The notes under the pieces: generated by a model | Told to the model about the DNA's origin: nothing | What the model saw: the letters and a program-made list of their open reading frames with translations, nothing else | Databases searched by the model: none | Shown: piece by piece, positions 5,014 to 5,922 of the stretch | Numbering within the stretch: the stretch's first letter is position 1 | Layout: every line of letters starts with the position of its first letter | Source: Akkermansia sp. | GTDB taxonomy: Bacteria; Verrucomicrobiota; Verrucomicrobiia; Verrucomicrobiales; Akkermansiaceae | Assembly: GCA_017628435.1 (NCBI GenBank) | Contig: JAGBZE010000219.1 | Coordinates: 1-5,922 of the forward strand | Length of the DNA: 5,922 nt | Direction: 5' to 3' | Program-made: the position numbers and the translations under genes

Positions 5014-5042
5014 CGGAATCATCATCTGATACTGCGAACGGT

Positions 5043-5922
5043 TTATTTTCTGCGGCGGCGGGCGCAGAGAGCTACCAGTGCCGCCAGGCTCAGAGTCGCC
5101 GTAGCCGGCTCGGGCACGTTGAAATAGAGCAAGTGGGTGGAAACATTGGTGCCGACGGTGGTGGAGGTCACCCAGGTGCCGGTTATCTGCACGCCATCTG
5201 CCCCCATCAGCTTGTAATCGGTGTCAATATCACTGGCGAATCCTCTGTCCTGCTCCTCGAAAAGGAACTGACCGGAGCCACCGCTCACCTGAATGGCCAC
5301 ATACTGGGCACCGGCATTGTACCCCCAATCCAGGAAATGAGCCGACTGCTCCGTGAGCTGAAGCGTGAACCCGGAGCCCGTGACATTCACGCCCTGGAGC
5401 TGATCCATCTGCAGCACCAGCACCTTATTCCCCGTGTCAGAGGTAAAGGTCTGCCCGGTGTTGGTGAGCGTAGTCTGCACCGTGGTACCCACAGAAGTGG
5501 TGGCCTCATTTCCCGCCGCTGTGGGGAACAAGGGGGATTTCAGCTCTGCGGCAGTGGCCACAGTATCCGCCACCTCCGCCCCGCGCACCACGGAATCGGA
5601 ATCCACCACTACAGCCTCAGCAAGATCCAGAGAACAGTCCTTATGCAGCTGAACTATGCTGTTGTGCAGCTCTGTCTGGTGAATCTTCAGGTTAGTTGCC
5701 GTCCCCGTGGTAGAAACAGCGGCATTGGTGACAACAGATGTCTCAGCAACTGTTCCGCCCAGCTCCACCTGCGTACCGGAATCTTTCATATTCAGGTTCG
5801 TGATGCTGGCCGTTTCAGCGCCGCGGTGCGTCACTGCTGTTTCCACGCTGCTCATATCCAGGGTCGTTTCGTCAGCGCTGGGGGGGTTCTTCAGCACGCC
5901 GCCCATCAACGCATGTCCGCCA
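5043..5922 (-). CDS. PEP-CTERM sorted surface or secreted protein (C-terminal 292 residues; N-terminus outside window)
   Basis: The frame is open to the window edge and shows no signal peptide, so I read it as the end of a longer exported protein rather than starting at the internal TTG or ATG near 5909-5904. The last 24 residues (5117-5046) are a textbook PEP-CTERM tail: VPEP, a hydrophobic segment (ATATLSLAALVALCA) and RRRRK. By family knowledge this is recognised and cleaved by an exosortase at the inner membrane during export. The body is rich in Ser, Thr, Ala, Val and Gly. It includes valine/threonine-alternating stretches (for example SVVTNAAVSTTGTATNL) that suggest a beta-solenoid or adhesin-like passenger, and a more globular part before the tail (HFLDWGYNAGAQYVAIQV and GVQITGTWVTSTTVGTNV). 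No enzyme motif is seen. A strong terminator follows. Its specific role (surface attachment, matrix or glycan binding) is unknown. Confidence 0.85.
   Translation of the reverse strand, partial: GGHALMGGVLKNPPSADETTLDMSSVETAVTHRGAETASITNLNMKDSGTQVELGGTVAETSVVTNAAVSTTGTATNLKIHQTELHNSIVQLHKDCSLDLAEAVVVDSDSVVRGAEVADTVATAAELKSPLFPTAAGNEATTSVGTTVQTTLTNTGQTFTSDTGNKVLVLQMDQLQGVNVTGSGFTLQLTEQSAHFLDWGYNAGAQYVAIQVSGGSGQFLFEEQDRGFASDIDTDYKLMGADGVQITGTWVTSTTVGTNVSTHLLYFNVPEPATATLSLAALVALCARRRRK

Larger units (their letters stand above)
4309..5042. other. Long non-coding, repeat-rich intergenic region
   Basis: From high to low coordinates, these 734 bp contain: a terminator for the PEP-CTERM gene (5013-4976); a stretch of about 110 bp with no clear signal except the 10-bp palindrome ATGCATGCAT (4894-4903); the palindrome cluster (4864-4505); an AT-rich stretch with a weak inverted repeat CTCAT/ATGAG near 4416-4434; and the lipoprotein promoter. 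Open frames here run through the repeats in several frames and on both strands and have no protein-like character. Confidence 0.7.

Overview
The window reads as a piece of a Verrucomicrobiota chromosome, most likely Akkermansia or a close relative. This is an inference. It rests on a surface protein ending in a PEP-CTERM sorting tail (VPEP, hydrophobic stretch, RRRRK), weak or absent Shine-Dalgarno sequences, GC-rich housekeeping genes, and an intergenic region crowded with palindromic repeats. All six genes I can support lie on the minus strand, so biological order runs from high to low coordinates.

Layout, high to low coordinates. (1) 5922-5043: the C-terminal 292 residues of a Ser/Thr/Ala/Val-rich secreted protein with a PEP-CTERM tail, its N-terminus beyond the window, followed by a strong intrinsic terminator (5013-4976). 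(2) 5042-4309: about 730 bp without a credible gene. It holds two diverged inverted copies of a 53-bp repeat (4525-4577 and 4812-4864). Between them sit an 80-bp segment that can pair as a four-way junction with no unpaired base at the junction (4664-4743) and a 62-nt hairpin (4762-4823). (3) 4308-3883: a small lipoprotein of unknown function behind a recognisable promoter and an almost absent leader. (4) 3586-828: a tight block of corA (Mg2+/Co2+ channel family), argB (N-acetylglutamate kinase) and nadK (NAD kinase), with gaps of 2 bp and 12 bp, probably one transcript from a promoter near 3675-3647. (5) 656-1: the first 218 residues of a subgroup Ib (Thermus-type) aspartate aminotransferase, with its own good sigma70-like promoter (751-723) and a perfect palindrome at the expected transcription start.

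Functionally, the central block joins divalent-cation uptake to two ATP-using kinases: the second step of arginine biosynthesis and the synthesis of NADP. The next gene makes or uses aspartate, which feeds arginine (argininosuccinate) and NAD biosynthesis. That link is suggestive but not shown by the sequence. The core metabolic genes are ordinary; the repeat cluster at 4505-4864 is the least explained part of the window. I see no CRISPR array, tRNA, rRNA, transposase or recognisable defence system.
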